Below, piece by piece: positions 33,049-41,821 of a stretch of 64,000 bases of DNA. The translations under genes and the position numbers were made by a program. The notes under the pieces are model-generated. The model did no database searches, was not told where the DNA came from, and saw only the letters and a program-made list of their open reading frames with translations. The DNA is from Azoarcus sp. KH32C (GTDB lineage Bacteria; Pseudomonadota; Gammaproteobacteria; Burkholderiales; Rhodocyclaceae): the NCBI RefSeq assembly GCF_000349945.1, contig NC_020516.1, forward strand, positions 4,712,001-4,776,000, written 5' to 3'. The first letter of the stretch is position 1. Every line of letters starts with the position of its first letter.

Positions 33049-33956
33049 ACGACACGCCCCTGCACATCGCGAAGCGCGAACAGCCCGGCAAATGGGCCTC
33101 GCTCGCGCTCACCCTCGGCGTGCACGTCGTGCTGATCGCCTTCCTGGTGTTCGGCATCCGTTGGCAGAGCAGCCCGCCGGCCGCGATGCAGGTCGACCTC
33201 GTTGGCGCGCCGGCGCCGGCCTCCGCCCCGACCGAGCCGCCGCCGCCCCCGCCGAAGCCGGAACCGAAGCCGGAACCCAAACCGGAGCCGCCGAAACCCC
33301 AGCCCAAACCCGAGCCGAAACCGGAACCGCCCAAGCCACAGCCCAAGCCGGAACCGAAGCCCGAGCCCAAGCCCGACATCGCGAACAAGGCCCAGAAACC
33401 CGAGCCGAAAAAGCCCGAACCGCCCAAACCGGAGCCGAAGAAGCCAGAGCCGCCGAAGCCGGAGCCCAAGCCCGAGCCGAAGAAACCGGAACCGCCGAAA
33501 CCGGAGCCGAAGAAGCCGGAGCCCCCGAAGCCCGAGCCGAAGAAGACCGTCGAACCGCCCCGCGACGACTACATGGCGCAGCGCCTCGCGCAGGAAAGCG
33601 CACAGACCGCGGCACGCGCACAAGCCGAACGCATCATGCGGGACGACGCCGCGCGCGCCGCGAGCGCGAGCAGCAAGGCCTCCCGCGACGTGTACAGCAA
33701 CGCCATCCGCACCAAGGTGCGCGGCAACCTGCTGCGTCCGCCCGGTCTCAGCGGCAACCCGGAAGCCGTGTTCGAGGTCGACCAGTTGCCGACCGGCGAA
33801 GTGTTGGCGATCCGGCTGAAGCGCTCCTCCGGCGTGCCGGCGCTCGACGACGCGATCGAACGCGCGATCCGGCGCTCCAGTCCGCTCCCCTTGCCCAAGG
33901 ATGGGGAACTTTTTGAGCGTACTCTCGAACTCAAGTTCCGCCCGCTAGAAGATTGA
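33045..33956 (+). CDS. tolA: TolA with a Pro-Glu-Pro-Lys spanning linker
   Basis: This is a 303-residue protein. A single N-terminal transmembrane helix (about 18-38) leads into the linker. The region 62-168 is made almost only of PEPK, KPEPP and KPQPK repeats. Classical TolA has instead an Ala/Lys-rich alpha-helix there; the present linker is TonB-like and probably extended. The C-terminal domain (about 215-303) has YSNAIRTKVRGNLLRP and ends FERTLELKFRPLED. TolA links the inner membrane to TolB-Pal at the division site. The tolQRAB-pal order confirms identity. Overlap with tolR is 4 bp. Confidence 0.93.
   Translation: MNDTPLHIAKREQPGKWASLALTLGVHVVLIAFLVFGIRWQSSPPAAMQVDLVGAPAPASAPTEPPPPPPKPEPKPEPKPEPPKPQPKPEPKPEPPKPQPKPEPKPEPKPDIANKAQKPEPKKPEPPKPEPKKPEPPKPEPKPEPKKPEPPKPEPKKPEPPKPEPKKTVEPPRDDYMAQRLAQESAQTAARAQAERIMRDDAARAASASSKASRDVYSNAIRTKVRGNLLRPPGLSGNPEAVFEVDQLPTGEVLAIRLKRSSGVPALDDAIERAIRRSSPLPLPKDGELFERTLELKFRPLED
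33234..33549 (+). repeat. Pro-Glu-Pro-Lys coding repeat inside tolA
   Basis: About 100 codons repeat variations of PEPK/PEPPK with synonymous codon changes, e.g. GAACCG, GAGCCC and GAGCCG for Glu-Pro. The codon mixing suggests an old, selected array and not a recent slippage expansion. Length may vary among strains. Confidence 0.85.
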
Positions 33957-34011
33957 TCATGCAAATTCACGCCAGATTGGATCCTTACGGCACCAATTCG
34001 GCTCCGTTCGC

Positions 34012-34017
34012 TATAAT
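34012..34017 (+). promoter_or_regulatory. Perfect -10 box before tolB
   Basis: TATAAT lies 16 nt upstream of the first tolB ATG (34034), in the 77-bp tolA-tolB gap. No matching -35 hexamer sits at 17 bp. It could be an internal promoter for tolB-pal-cpoB with a very short leader. Confidence 0.35.
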
Positions 34018-34033
34018 TGCCGCTTGAAGGCCC

Positions 34034-35323
34034 ATGTCCGCCATGAAAATGCTCCCTGCTCCCTTCCGCCCGCTGGTCGGTGCAGCGCTGGCAGCCCTGT
34101 CGCTGCTGGCCCATGCGCAACTGTCGATCGAAATCACCGGCGCGGGCGCGAGCCGCTTTCCGGTCGCAATCCCCGTCTTTGAAAATGAAGGCAGCCTGCC
34201 GCGCGCCGTCACCGACGTCGTGCGCGCCGACCTCGAACGCAGCGGCCTGTTCAGCCTGATCGACCTCGGCCTGACGCCGCTCCCCGTCACCGTCACGCCG
34301 GACCTCCCCGGCCTGCGCGGCCGCGGCGCCGATGCCGCCTTGGCCGGCAGCATCTACCCGCAAGGCGACGGCCGTTTCGAGGTGCGTTTCCGGCTGTTCG
34401 ACACGCAGAAGCTCAACGAACTGGGCGGGCTGACGATGCGCATGGCCCCGGCACAGAACCGCGCCATCGGCCACAAGATCGCCGACTTCGTCTATGAGAA
34501 ATTGACCGGCCAGCCCGGCTACTTCTCGACCCGCATCGCCTACGTCGTCAAGAGCGGCTCGCGCTACGAGCTGCAGATCGCCGACGCCGACGGCCAGAAC
34601 TCCGCCACCGCGCTCGCCTCGCGCGAACCGATCATCTCGCCCGCCTGGGCGCCGGACGGCCAACGCCTCGCCTACGTTTCTTTCGAGTCGAAAAAGCCGG
34701 TCATCTACGTCCATACCCTCGCGACCGGTCAGCGCCAGGTCGTCGCCAACTTCAAGGGCTCGAACTCCGCGCCGACCTGGTCGCCCGACGGCCAGCGCCT
34801 CGCGGTCGTGCTGACCAAGGACGGCCAGTCGCAGCTCTACGTGCTCAATGCCGACGGATCGGGCGTGCGCCGCCTCGCCACCTCCAGCGGCATCGACACC
34901 GAACCCGCCTGGTCGCCCGACGGCGAGTGGATCTACTTCACCTCCGATCGCGGCGGCAGCCCGCAGATTTATCGCTCGCCGGCCAACGGCGGCAGTGCCC
35001 AGCGCGTAACCTTCGAAGGCAGCTACAACGTGACGCCGCGCCCCGCGGCCGACGGCTCGAGCCTCGCCTTCATTACCCGGAACAACGGACGCTTCCAGGT
35101 CGCCATCATGGACCTCGCCACGCGTCAGACCACGATCCTCACCGACTCGACGCGTGACGAGTCGCCCAGCTTCGCGCCCAACGGCCGCATGATCCTCTAC
35201 GCCACGGAAAGCGGTGGCCGGGGGGTGCTCGCGGCAGTTTCGTCCGACGGCCGGGTGAAGCAGCGTCTGTCGGTGCAGGCCGCTGACGTCCGCGAGCCCG
35301 CCTGGGGCCCGCTACTCCGTTAA
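34034..35323 (+). CDS. tolB: Tol-Pal system periplasmic protein TolB
   Basis: This is a 429-residue periplasmic protein. The signal peptide runs to about AHAQ near residue 32. A small N-terminal domain follows, then a six-bladed beta-propeller with WD-like repeats: SPAWAPDGQRLAYVSFES, APTWSPDGQRLAVVL and EPAWSPDGEWIYFTSD. TolB bridges TolA and Pal. A second ATG (34043) is close by and could be the true start. It follows tolA after 77 bp and precedes pal by 46 bp. Confidence 0.95.
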   Translation: MSAMKMLPAPFRPLVGAALAALSLLAHAQLSIEITGAGASRFPVAIPVFENEGSLPRAVTDVVRADLERSGLFSLIDLGLTPLPVTVTPDLPGLRGRGADAALAGSIYPQGDGRFEVRFRLFDTQKLNELGGLTMRMAPAQNRAIGHKIADFVYEKLTGQPGYFSTRIAYVVKSGSRYELQIADADGQNSATALASREPIISPAWAPDGQRLAYVSFESKKPVIYVHTLATGQRQVVANFKGSNSAPTWSPDGQRLAVVLTKDGQSQLYVLNADGSGVRRLATSSGIDTEPAWSPDGEWIYFTSDRGGSPQIYRSPANGGSAQRVTFEGSYNVTPRPAADGSSLAFITRNNGRFQVAIMDLATRQTTILTDSTRDESPSFAPNGRMILYATESGGRGVLAAVSSDGRVKQRLSVQAADVREPAWGPLLR

Positions 35324-35369
35324 CCCCCGCGCAACTGCACTGCCCTACGCATAAACAAAGGAAAGACCA

Positions 35370-35909
35370 ATGAAGAAGCTTGTCGTGCCCGCCCTCATCT
35401 CCGCCCTCCTCGCTGCTTGCAGCAGCACCGGCACGTTCGACCAGCCCACGGGCGGCGCTGCCGTGGAAGATCGCACCGGCGGTGCTTCGTCGGGCGCCGG
35501 CGTCGCTACCGTCACCGCTCCGAGCGCTACCGGTTCGGGCATCGCGGCACTGACCGACCCGAAGAACATCCTCTCCAAGCGCAGCGTCATGTTCGACTTC
35601 GACAGCTACGTCGTGAAGGATGAGTTCCGTCCGCTGGTCGAAGCCCATGCCAAGTTCCTCGTCCAGAACCCGACGATGAAGATGCTGATCCAGGGCAACG
35701 CCGACGAGCGCGGCAGCCGCGAATACAACCTCGCCCTCGGCCAGAAGCGTGCCGATGCCGTGCGCAAGGCGCTGACCCTGCTCGGCGCGAAGGAAGCGCA
35801 GATCGAGTCCGTCAGCCTGGGCGAAGAGAAGCCGCGCTGCTCCGAAGCGACGGAAGCCTGCTACGCGCAGAACCGCCGCGGTGACATGCTCTACTCGGGC
35901 GAATTCTGA
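35370..35909 (+). CDS. pal: Peptidoglycan-associated lipoprotein Pal
   Basis: This is a 179-residue lipoprotein. The lipobox LLAAC (14-18) marks acylation at Cys18. A Gly/Ser/Thr linker leads to an OmpA-like domain with VMFDFDSYVVKDEF and the peptidoglycan-binding GNADERGSREYNLALGQKRA. The C-terminal loop contains two cysteines (CSEATEACYAQN) in place of the usual GHDEAAW sequence, possibly a disulfide. It is anchored in the outer membrane and interacts with TolB. Its TGA overlaps the ATG of cpoB. Confidence 0.95.
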   Translation: MKKLVVPALISALLAACSSTGTFDQPTGGAAVEDRTGGASSGAGVATVTAPSATGSGIAALTDPKNILSKRSVMFDFDSYVVKDEFRPLVEAHAKFLVQNPTMKMLIQGNADERGSREYNLALGQKRADAVRKALTLLGAKEAQIESVSLGEEKPRCSEATEACYAQNRRGDMLYSGEF

Positions 35910-36652
35910 TGAAACGCCTCCTGCCGCTCGCCGTCCTGCTTTCCGTCTCGTACGTCGCACCTGCGCACGCACTGTTCGACGACGATGAGGCACGGCGCCA
36001 GATCGTCAATCTGCGAACGGAAACCAACACCCGGCTCGATCGGATGGAGGCAAACAGCAGCCGCGGGCAGCTCGAACTGGCCAGCCAGAACGAGCAGCTC
36101 CGCACTGAAGTATCCAAGCTGCAGGGCCAGCTCGAGGTCCTGCTGCACGACATCGAATCCCTCAAGCAGCGCCAGCGCGATTTCTACGTCGATCTCGACA
36201 ATCGCGTGCGCAAGCTCGAGACGGCGGCCGCTACCGCTGCAACCGCCGCGGCAGCCGCCACCCCGGCCGTGGATCCGGCCGCCGAATCGCGCGAATACGA
36301 AAGCAGCCTGAACCTCCTGAAGGAAGGGAAGTACAAGGAGGCCCAGGCGAGCTTCGACCACTTCATCAAGGCCTACCCGCGCAGCAGCTACCTGCCGAAC
36401 GCCAACTTCTGGGCGGGCAACGCCGCGCTGCAGGCGAAGGACGTCGCGACCGCCAACAACTACTTCAAGACCATCCTGAACACTTGGCCGAACGACCCGA
36501 TGGCGCCCGACGCGATGCTGGGCCTCGCGAATTGCCAGCAGGCCTTGGGCGAGGCGAAACCTGCGCAGGAAACCCTCAAGAAGCTGGTCCAGAGCTATCC
36601 CGACAGCTCCGCGGCGAAGGCAGCCCGCCAGCGCCTCGGCATGAAACCCTGA
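35909..36652 (+). CDS. cpoB: Cell division coordinator CpoB (YbgF)
   Basis: This is a 247-residue periplasmic protein. A signal peptide ends near VAPAHA (about residue 22). An N-terminal coiled coil (about 25-100) mediates trimerisation. C-terminal TPR repeats follow (about 125-245; GKYKEAQASFDHFIKAYPRS and similar). CpoB couples PBP1B peptidoglycan synthesis with Tol-Pal constriction. Start overlaps the pal stop (TGATG). It is the last gene of the operon proper, although queE starts 1 bp later. Confidence 0.93.
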   Translation: MKRLLPLAVLLSVSYVAPAHALFDDDEARRQIVNLRTETNTRLDRMEANSSRGQLELASQNEQLRTEVSKLQGQLEVLLHDIESLKQRQRDFYVDLDNRVRKLETAAATAATAAAAATPAVDPAAESREYESSLNLLKEGKYKEAQASFDHFIKAYPRSSYLPNANFWAGNAALQAKDVATANNYFKTILNTWPNDPMAPDAMLGLANCQQALGEAKPAQETLKKLVQSYPDSSAAKAARQRLGMKP

Positions 36653-36653
36653 C

Positions 36654-37322
36654 GTGCCGACGCCTTCTGCGACCACGCCCGCCACCCGCGTGCGCGTCAC
36701 CGAAATCTTCGCATCGATCCAGGGCGAATCGACACGCGTCGGGCTGCCGACGGTGTTCGTGCGCCTCACGGGCTGCCCCTTGCGCTGCAGCTGGTGCGAC
36801 ACGGAGTACGCCTTCCAGGGCGGCGAGACGCGCGACCTCGACGACATCCTCGCCACGGTTGCCGGTCTCGGCATCCGCCACGTTTGCGTCACCGGCGGGG
36901 AACCGCTCTCCCAGAAGGGCTGCCTGCCCTTGCTGACCGCCCTGTGCGACGCCGGACACTCGGTGTCGCTCGAAACCAGCGGCGCACTCGACATCGCATC
37001 GGTCGATCCGCGCGTGTCCCGCATCATGGATCTCAAGGCGCCCGGCTCGGGCGAAGTCGCACGCAACCGCTGGGACAACCTGCCCCACCTGACGGCGCAC
37101 GACGAAATCAAGATCGTCCTCGCCGACGAGGCCGACTATGCGTGGGCGAAGGCGCAGATCGCGCTGCACCGCCTCGCCGAGCGCAGCACGGTGCTGTTGT
37201 CGCCGGTGCAGGGCAAACTCGATCCGACGACCCTCGCCGAATGGATCGTGCGCGACCGCCTGCCGGTTCGCTTCCAGCTCCAGTTGCACAAGATTCTCTG
37301 GAACGACGCGCGCGGCCGCTGA
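36654..37322 (+). CDS. queE: 7-carboxy-7-deazaguanine synthase QueE
   Basis: This is a 222-residue radical-SAM enzyme. The cluster motif is CPLRCSWC (near residues 42-49), close to the N-terminal FASIQGEST. VTGGEPLSQ binds the SAM carboxylate. It converts carboxytetrahydropterin to 7-carboxy-7-deazaguanine on the queuosine pathway. GTG at 36654, one base after the cpoB stop, is the start. It sits with queC; queD and queF are not in this window. Transcription probably continues from the tol operon. Confidence 0.93.
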   Translation: MPTPSATTPATRVRVTEIFASIQGESTRVGLPTVFVRLTGCPLRCSWCDTEYAFQGGETRDLDDILATVAGLGIRHVCVTGGEPLSQKGCLPLLTALCDAGHSVSLETSGALDIASVDPRVSRIMDLKAPGSGEVARNRWDNLPHLTAHDEIKIVLADEADYAWAKAQIALHRLAERSTVLLSPVQGKLDPTTLAEWIVRDRLPVRFQLQLHKILWNDARGR

Positions 37323-37368
37323 GCGCGCCTCGTCCACCGCCTCAGCACCGACGTCCGAGCCCATTGCC

Positions 37369-38055
37369 ATGACCGATCATCCCAAACGCGCCGTGATCCT
37401 GCTTTCGGGCGGACTCGACTCGGCGACCTGCCTCGCGATCGCACGCGACATGGGCTTCGAGTGCTACGCGCTGTCGGTCGCCTACGGCCAGCGCCATGCC
37501 GCCGAACTCAACGCCTCGCGGCGCGTCGCCCTGGCGCTCGGCGCCCGCGAACACCGCCTCGCGCAGGTCGAACTCGGCCAGTTCGGCGGCTCCGCGCTCA
37601 CCGATGCCAATATCGCGGTTCCGGTCGAGGGCAGCACCGCCGGGATTCCCGTCACCTACGTCCCCGCCCGCAATACCGTCATGCTGTCGATGGCCCTTGC
37701 CTGGGCTGAAGTGCTCGGCGCTTGGGACATCTTCGTCGGTGTGAACGCCGTCGACTATTCCGGCTACCCCGACTGCCGCCCCGAGTTCATCGCCGCCTTC
37801 GAAGCGATGGCCAACCTCGCCACCAAGGCGGGCGTCGAAGGCACGCGCATCACGATCCACGCCCCACTGATCCAGCTGTCGAAGGCAGAGATCATCCAGC
37901 GCGGCACGGAGCTCGGCGTCGACTACGGCCAGACCGTATCCTGCTACCAGGCCGACGACGACGGCCGCGCCTGTGGCGTCTGCGACGCCTGCCGCCTGCG
38001 CCGCGCGGGTTTCGAAGCCGCCGGCCTGCCCGACCCCACGCCCTACCGCCAATGA
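37369..38055 (+). CDS. queC: 7-cyano-7-deazaguanine synthase QueC
   Basis: This is a 228-residue ATP-dependent enzyme. The PP-loop LLSGGLDSATCLAIA (about 11-25) binds ATP. The C-terminal Zn site includes SCYQADDDGRACGVCDACR. It forms preQ0 from 7-carboxy-7-deazaguanine. It starts 46 bp after queE. The ATG at 37369 begins the conserved KRAVILLSGG region. The following histidine-kinase gene begins 96 bp later. Confidence 0.95.
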   Translation: MTDHPKRAVILLSGGLDSATCLAIARDMGFECYALSVAYGQRHAAELNASRRVALALGAREHRLAQVELGQFGGSALTDANIAVPVEGSTAGIPVTYVPARNTVMLSMALAWAEVLGAWDIFVGVNAVDYSGYPDCRPEFIAAFEAMANLATKAGVEGTRITIHAPLIQLSKAEIIQRGTELGVDYGQTVSCYQADDDGRACGVCDACRLRRAGFEAAGLPDPTPYRQ

Positions 38056-38151
38056 CGAAGGGTTGACGCACGTCAGCACGCCATCCTGAAAGCTTTCGTA
38101 ACATCTCCCGTCTGCGGATGTAATGTCCGCCGCCTTCTAATGGGAGTTCCG

Positions 38152-39951
38152 ATGCGATTCAGGCTTGTACGCTATTTCACGATGGCCAGTCTGGGCATGT
38201 TCGGCCTGGTGGCCCTGACGCTGTTCTACTTCGAGCAGCAGCAGAGCAGCTTCTACCGGGAATCGGGCGCAAGGGAACGCGCCTTCTTCAACGAAGTGCA
38301 GCAGTCCTTCGCCAAGCAGCAGGAAGAGGCCGGGCGCCGTGACCTGATGGCGATTCACGAGGCCGGCAACGTCAACCTCACGCGCCTGTTCGCCAACGCG
38401 CTATGGACACGCGATCTCGCCCCTTTCGTCGCACAGACCCAGGGTTTCGACGCCCAGCCTTGCCGGGCGATCGCCGACATCGTCGACGAACAGGGCAAGA
38501 AGACGATGCCCCCCGAGAAAAAGGCCTGCTTCGCCGCAATCGGCAAGCAGATCATGGCGCTGCCCGGCTTTCAGGACCTCGACGCCAAGGTCTATGACAC
38601 GATGAAGAAGAGCACGGTCTTCAAGATCAAGGTCTTCGACATGCGTGGCGTGACGGTCTATTCGTCCGAGCACGCGCAGATCGGCGAGGACAAGAGCACC
38701 AACGAGGGCTGGCGCAGCGCGGCCTTCGACGGCGTGATCAAGAGCGAGCTCACACACCGCGGGAAGTTCAGCGCCTTCGAGGGCGTCGTCGAGAACCGCG
38801 ACCTGATCGGCAGCTACCTGCCGGTGTTCGAACCGGGCACCTCGCGCATCGTCGGGGTATTCGAGGTCTATTCGGACGTCACGCCCTTCCTCAAGCAGAT
38901 CCAGGCGACCTCCGACCAGACCAAGGCCACCGCCGCCGAGAACCAGCAGAAGGTGGACGCCGCGGCGCTCGACAACCAGGCCGCCGTGGAATCCGGTTCG
39001 AATCGCCAATTGGCGGTGATCGCGGTGCTGCTCGGCGTGCTCTTCGGCGCCCTCCTGCTCATCGTGCGGCGCGCCGACAAGATCATCCAGGAGCAGGCCA
39101 AGGAGCGCGAACAGGCGCACCAGCAGCTCGCCCAATCGGAAAAAATGGCCTCGCTCGGTCAGATGGTCGCCGGCGTCGCGCATCAGCTCAATACGCCGCT
39201 CGCGTTCTCGCAAAACAACATCCTGATGGTCAAGGATGCGTTGCAGGGCATGGAACTGCCGATGAAGGTCGTCGGACGCCTATCGACGATCCTCGAAGGC
39301 GTCGAGGGCGACCGGGTCACGCTCAAGGTCGCCCAGCTGAAGGAGCGGCTCGAAAAGCTGCGCGACGGCAACGTCGAGGTGTCGATGCTGCAGGCGATGC
39401 TGCACGACGTGCTCCAAGGCATCGAACAGATGACCGAACTGGTCGTCAATCTGCGCGATTTCACGCGCCTCGACCGCGCGGCCATCGCCGATGCCAACCT
39501 CAACGGATCGCTGCACACGGTGACCTACATTGCGCGCACCGTGCTTCCCAAGCACGTGGAACTCGTCGAGGAGCTCGGCGACATCCCGCCCGTGGAGTGC
39601 AATCCGTCGCAGCTCAACCAAGTCTTCCTGAACCTCATCAACAACGCGGCGCAGGCGATCGACGGCCGTGGCACGGTCACGGTGCGCAGCGAGGCGACAA
39701 AAGACGGCGTGCGCATCGAAGTCGAGGATACCGGGCGCGGCATTCCGGACGACGTTCTGCCCCACATCTTCGATCTGTACTACACCACCAAACCGGCCGG
39801 CGAAGGCACGGGCCTGGGCCTCGCCATCGCGCGCGACATCGTCACCCGCCACGGCGGCGATATCAGCGTACGCACCCAACCGGGGGCCGGCACAACCTTC
39901 ACCGTGACGCTACCGCTGCGGCAGGCGCCGGCACTCGCGATGGCCGCCTGA
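38152..39951 (+). CDS. Membrane sensor histidine kinase
   Basis: This is a 599-residue kinase. Transmembrane helices lie at about 8-28 and 286-305, bracketing a ~255-residue periplasmic sensor that resembles a CACHE-type domain (IKVFDMRGVTVYSSEHAQIG). A coiled segment leads to the dimerisation domain with phospho-acceptor His344 in VAGVAHQLNTPLA. The HATPase domain has NQVFLNLINNAAQAID, VEDTGRGIPDD and GTGLGLAIARDI. The ATG at 38152 has GGGAG 5 nt upstream; another ATG (38140) is 12 bp earlier. The response regulator follows after 16 bp. The signal is unknown. Confidence 0.9.
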   Translation: MRFRLVRYFTMASLGMFGLVALTLFYFEQQQSSFYRESGARERAFFNEVQQSFAKQQEEAGRRDLMAIHEAGNVNLTRLFANALWTRDLAPFVAQTQGFDAQPCRAIADIVDEQGKKTMPPEKKACFAAIGKQIMALPGFQDLDAKVYDTMKKSTVFKIKVFDMRGVTVYSSEHAQIGEDKSTNEGWRSAAFDGVIKSELTHRGKFSAFEGVVENRDLIGSYLPVFEPGTSRIVGVFEVYSDVTPFLKQIQATSDQTKATAAENQQKVDAAALDNQAAVESGSNRQLAVIAVLLGVLFGALLLIVRRADKIIQEQAKEREQAHQQLAQSEKMASLGQMVAGVAHQLNTPLAFSQNNILMVKDALQGMELPMKVVGRLSTILEGVEGDRVTLKVAQLKERLEKLRDGNVEVSMLQAMLHDVLQGIEQMTELVVNLRDFTRLDRAAIADANLNGSLHTVTYIARTVLPKHVELVEELGDIPPVECNPSQLNQVFLNLINNAAQAIDGRGTVTVRSEATKDGVRIEVEDTGRGIPDDVLPHIFDLYYTTKPAGEGTGLGLAIARDIVTRHGGDISVRTQPGAGTTFTVTLPLRQAPALAMAA

Positions 39952-39967
39952 TCGCAGGGAGTTCGAC

Positions 39968-40978
39968 ATGGGCACACCCGAAAACCGCGGCAAGATCCTG
40001 TGCGTCGACGACGAACCCGGGATCGTCCGCTCGCTGCAGTGGCTGTTGCAGAAGGAGTTTGAAGTCTTCACCGCGACCAGCGGTGCCGAGGCGCTCGAGC
40101 TCGTCAAGCAGCACAGCTTCGACGTCGTCATCAGCGACCAGCGCATGCCGGGCATGACCGGCGTCGAAGTCCTGCGCGAGGTGCGCCGCCTGTCGCCGAA
40201 CACGATGCGCATCCTGCTCACCGGCTACTCCGACATGCAGGCGATCGTGCAGTCGGTGAATGAGAGCGAGGTCTTCCGCTTCATCAACAAACCCTGGAAC
40301 ATCGGGGAGCTGCCCAAGGTCGTCGGCCAGGCGGTCACGATCGCCCGCACCCACCCGGCCGACAAGGCCTCGACCGAGGTTTCCGAAGATGCCCCCCTCG
40401 TCGCCAACGGCGAGCGCATCCTCGTCATCGACGACGACCCCGAAATGGGGCGCGCCGTCTCGGAGATCGTCGGCAACGCCGCGAACGTCACCTTCACCCG
40501 CAACCTCGCCGACGCCGTCGGCATCCTCAACAAGGAACCGGTCTCGGTGATCGTCTCCGAGACGCGCGTCGGCTCGATCGACGCGACGCGGCTCGTGCGC
40601 CTGATGAAGAGCAAGCATCCGGAGATTGTCACGGTGATGCTCACGGGCGAAAGTGACGCCGACACGATTACGACGCTGATCAATCAAGGGCAGATCTACC
40701 GCTTCGTCCCGAAACCCGTGCGTACGGGCTACCTCAAGCTCGTGCTGAATTCGGCGCTGCGCAAGCACCACGCACTGACCGACGACCCGAAACAGCTCTT
40801 CCGGCATGCCGTCGAGCATACGGCACCCGACGCCATGCATTCGCTGATGTCGGACGTGGAGAAGACAGCCCGCCAGACGGATGCAGCCGCACCCGCCACC
40901 GCCGCCGCCGGCACCCCCGGCTTCATGGCAAGCCTGGGGGCGAGCTTCCGGCGCCTGTTCGGCTCGTCACCGAACTGA
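39968..40978 (+). CDS. Response regulator with two receiver domains, second one Glu-substituted
   Basis: This is a 336-residue protein. The first receiver (about 8-125) is complete: acidic pair DDE (14-16), phospho-acceptor Asp57 in VISDQRMPG and Lys108 in FINKPW. The second receiver (about 149-262) keeps DDD (155-157) and Lys249 but has Glu198 where Asp is expected (VIVSETRVG), which mimics the phosphorylated state or blocks phosphotransfer. After ~70 residues of helical and Ala-rich sequence, the protein ends without a DNA-binding domain. It is paired with the kinase 16 bp upstream. Output is likely protein-protein. Confidence 0.88.
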   Translation: MGTPENRGKILCVDDEPGIVRSLQWLLQKEFEVFTATSGAEALELVKQHSFDVVISDQRMPGMTGVEVLREVRRLSPNTMRILLTGYSDMQAIVQSVNESEVFRFINKPWNIGELPKVVGQAVTIARTHPADKASTEVSEDAPLVANGERILVIDDDPEMGRAVSEIVGNAANVTFTRNLADAVGILNKEPVSVIVSETRVGSIDATRLVRLMKSKHPEIVTVMLTGESDADTITTLINQGQIYRFVPKPVRTGYLKLVLNSALRKHHALTDDPKQLFRHAVEHTAPDAMHSLMSDVEKTARQTDAAAPATAAAGTPGFMASLGASFRRLFGSSPN

Positions 40979-41005
40979 GACCGGCCCTCGTCCACGCTTC
41001 CAGAG

Positions 41006-41035
41006 TTGACGGGCGCGCCCGTTCCAAATTAGAAT
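41006..41035 (+). promoter_or_regulatory. Sigma-70-type promoter of tRNA-Lys(TTT)
   Basis: TTGACG at 41006-41011 and TAGAAT at 41030-41035 are separated by 18 bp and lie 18 bp before the tRNA. The spacer contains GGGCGCGCCC, a palindrome typical of GC-rich discriminator areas. Confidence 0.7.
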
Positions 41036-41053
41036 TTCGCCTCTTCGCAGTAT

Positions 41054-41129
41054 GGGTCGTTAGCTCAGTTGGTAGAGCAGCGGACTTTTAATCCGTTGGT
41101 CGCTGGTTCGAATCCAGCACGGCCTACCA
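41054..41129 (+). tRNA. tRNA-Lys(TTT)
   Basis: This is a 76-nt cloverleaf. The acceptor GGGTCGT pairs with ACGGCCT, including G-T pairs at positions 1 and 4. The anticodon loop CTTTTAA gives TTT. The T-arm has GTTCGAATC and CCA is encoded. The 3' end is followed by an intrinsic terminator. Confidence 0.95.
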
Positions 41130-41138
41130 AGTTTCAAA

Positions 41139-41174
41139 GAAAATGCCTGGACTCCGGTCCGGGCATTTTCTTTT
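41139..41174 (+). terminator. Intrinsic terminator after tRNA-Lys(TTT)
   Basis: AAAATGCC...GGCATTTT with inner GGAC/GTCC forms the stem, followed by CTTTT. It starts 10 bp after the tRNA CCA and ends 8 bp before the YitT start codon. Confidence 0.85.
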
Positions 41175-41181
41175 CCAAGCC

Positions 41182-41820
41182 ATGGCTCCTTCCACCGCCG
41201 ACATCCCCAACATCGCCAACGCGAACGAAATCCGCCACAGCGTGCTGGAAGACGTCCAGGCGCTGCTCGTCGGCTGCCTGATCGTCGCGCTGTCGCTGGT
41301 GTTCTTCCGCGAAAGTCGCTTGCTCACGGGCGGCACGACGGGCTTGTCCTTCCTGGTCCATTACCTCGCGGGCTGGCCGCTCGGCTCCATTCTGTTCGCC
41401 CTCAACCTTCCCTTCTACCTGTTCGCGTGGCGAGCGATGGGGCGCAGCTTCACGCTGAAGACCTTCTGCGCGGTCGGCCTGTTGTCGGCATTCGCCGAAT
41501 TCGTGCCGCGGCTGGTCAGCTTCGACCGCCTCGACCCGGTATTCGCCGCGATCACCGCCGGGCTCCTGGCCGGCGTCGGCATCCTGATCCTGATCCGCCA
41601 CGGCGCAAGCCTGGGCGGCATCGGCGTGCTGGCGATCTATCTGCAGAAGCGCAAAGGGTGGCGCGCGGGCACGGTGCAAATGGTCGCAGACGTCGCCATC
41701 CTGAGCCTGGGCCTCCTTGTCGTTCCGCTCGACAAGGTGCTGCTGTCAGTCCTGAGCGCGATGGCGCTCAATCTCGTGATCGCCGTCAATCACCGGCCGG
41801 ACCGCTACTTTGGATTCTGA
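41182..41820 (+). CDS. YitT/DUF161-family membrane protein
   Basis: This is a 212-residue integral membrane protein with five or six hydrophobic helices. It has the typical YitT stretch RLLTGGTTGLSFLVHY near residue 46 and IRHGASLGGIGVLAIYLQ near 138. The family function is unknown, perhaps transport. The ATG at 41182 is used because an earlier in-frame ATG lies inside the tRNA terminator. The start-site SD is weak. The DUF188 gene begins 1 bp after the stop, so both are probably cotranscribed. Confidence 0.8.
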   Translation: MAPSTADIPNIANANEIRHSVLEDVQALLVGCLIVALSLVFFRESRLLTGGTTGLSFLVHYLAGWPLGSILFALNLPFYLFAWRAMGRSFTLKTFCAVGLLSAFAEFVPRLVSFDRLDPVFAAITAGLLAGVGILILIRHGASLGGIGVLAIYLQKRKGWRAGTVQMVADVAILSLGLLVVPLDKVLLSVLSAMALNLVIAVNHRPDRYFGF

Positions 41821-41821
41821 C

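Noticed and set aside
33045..33956. TonB as the identity of the PEPK-rich protein
   Set aside because: The linker is TonB-like, but the tolQ-tolR-X-tolB order and the C-terminal domain identify TolA.
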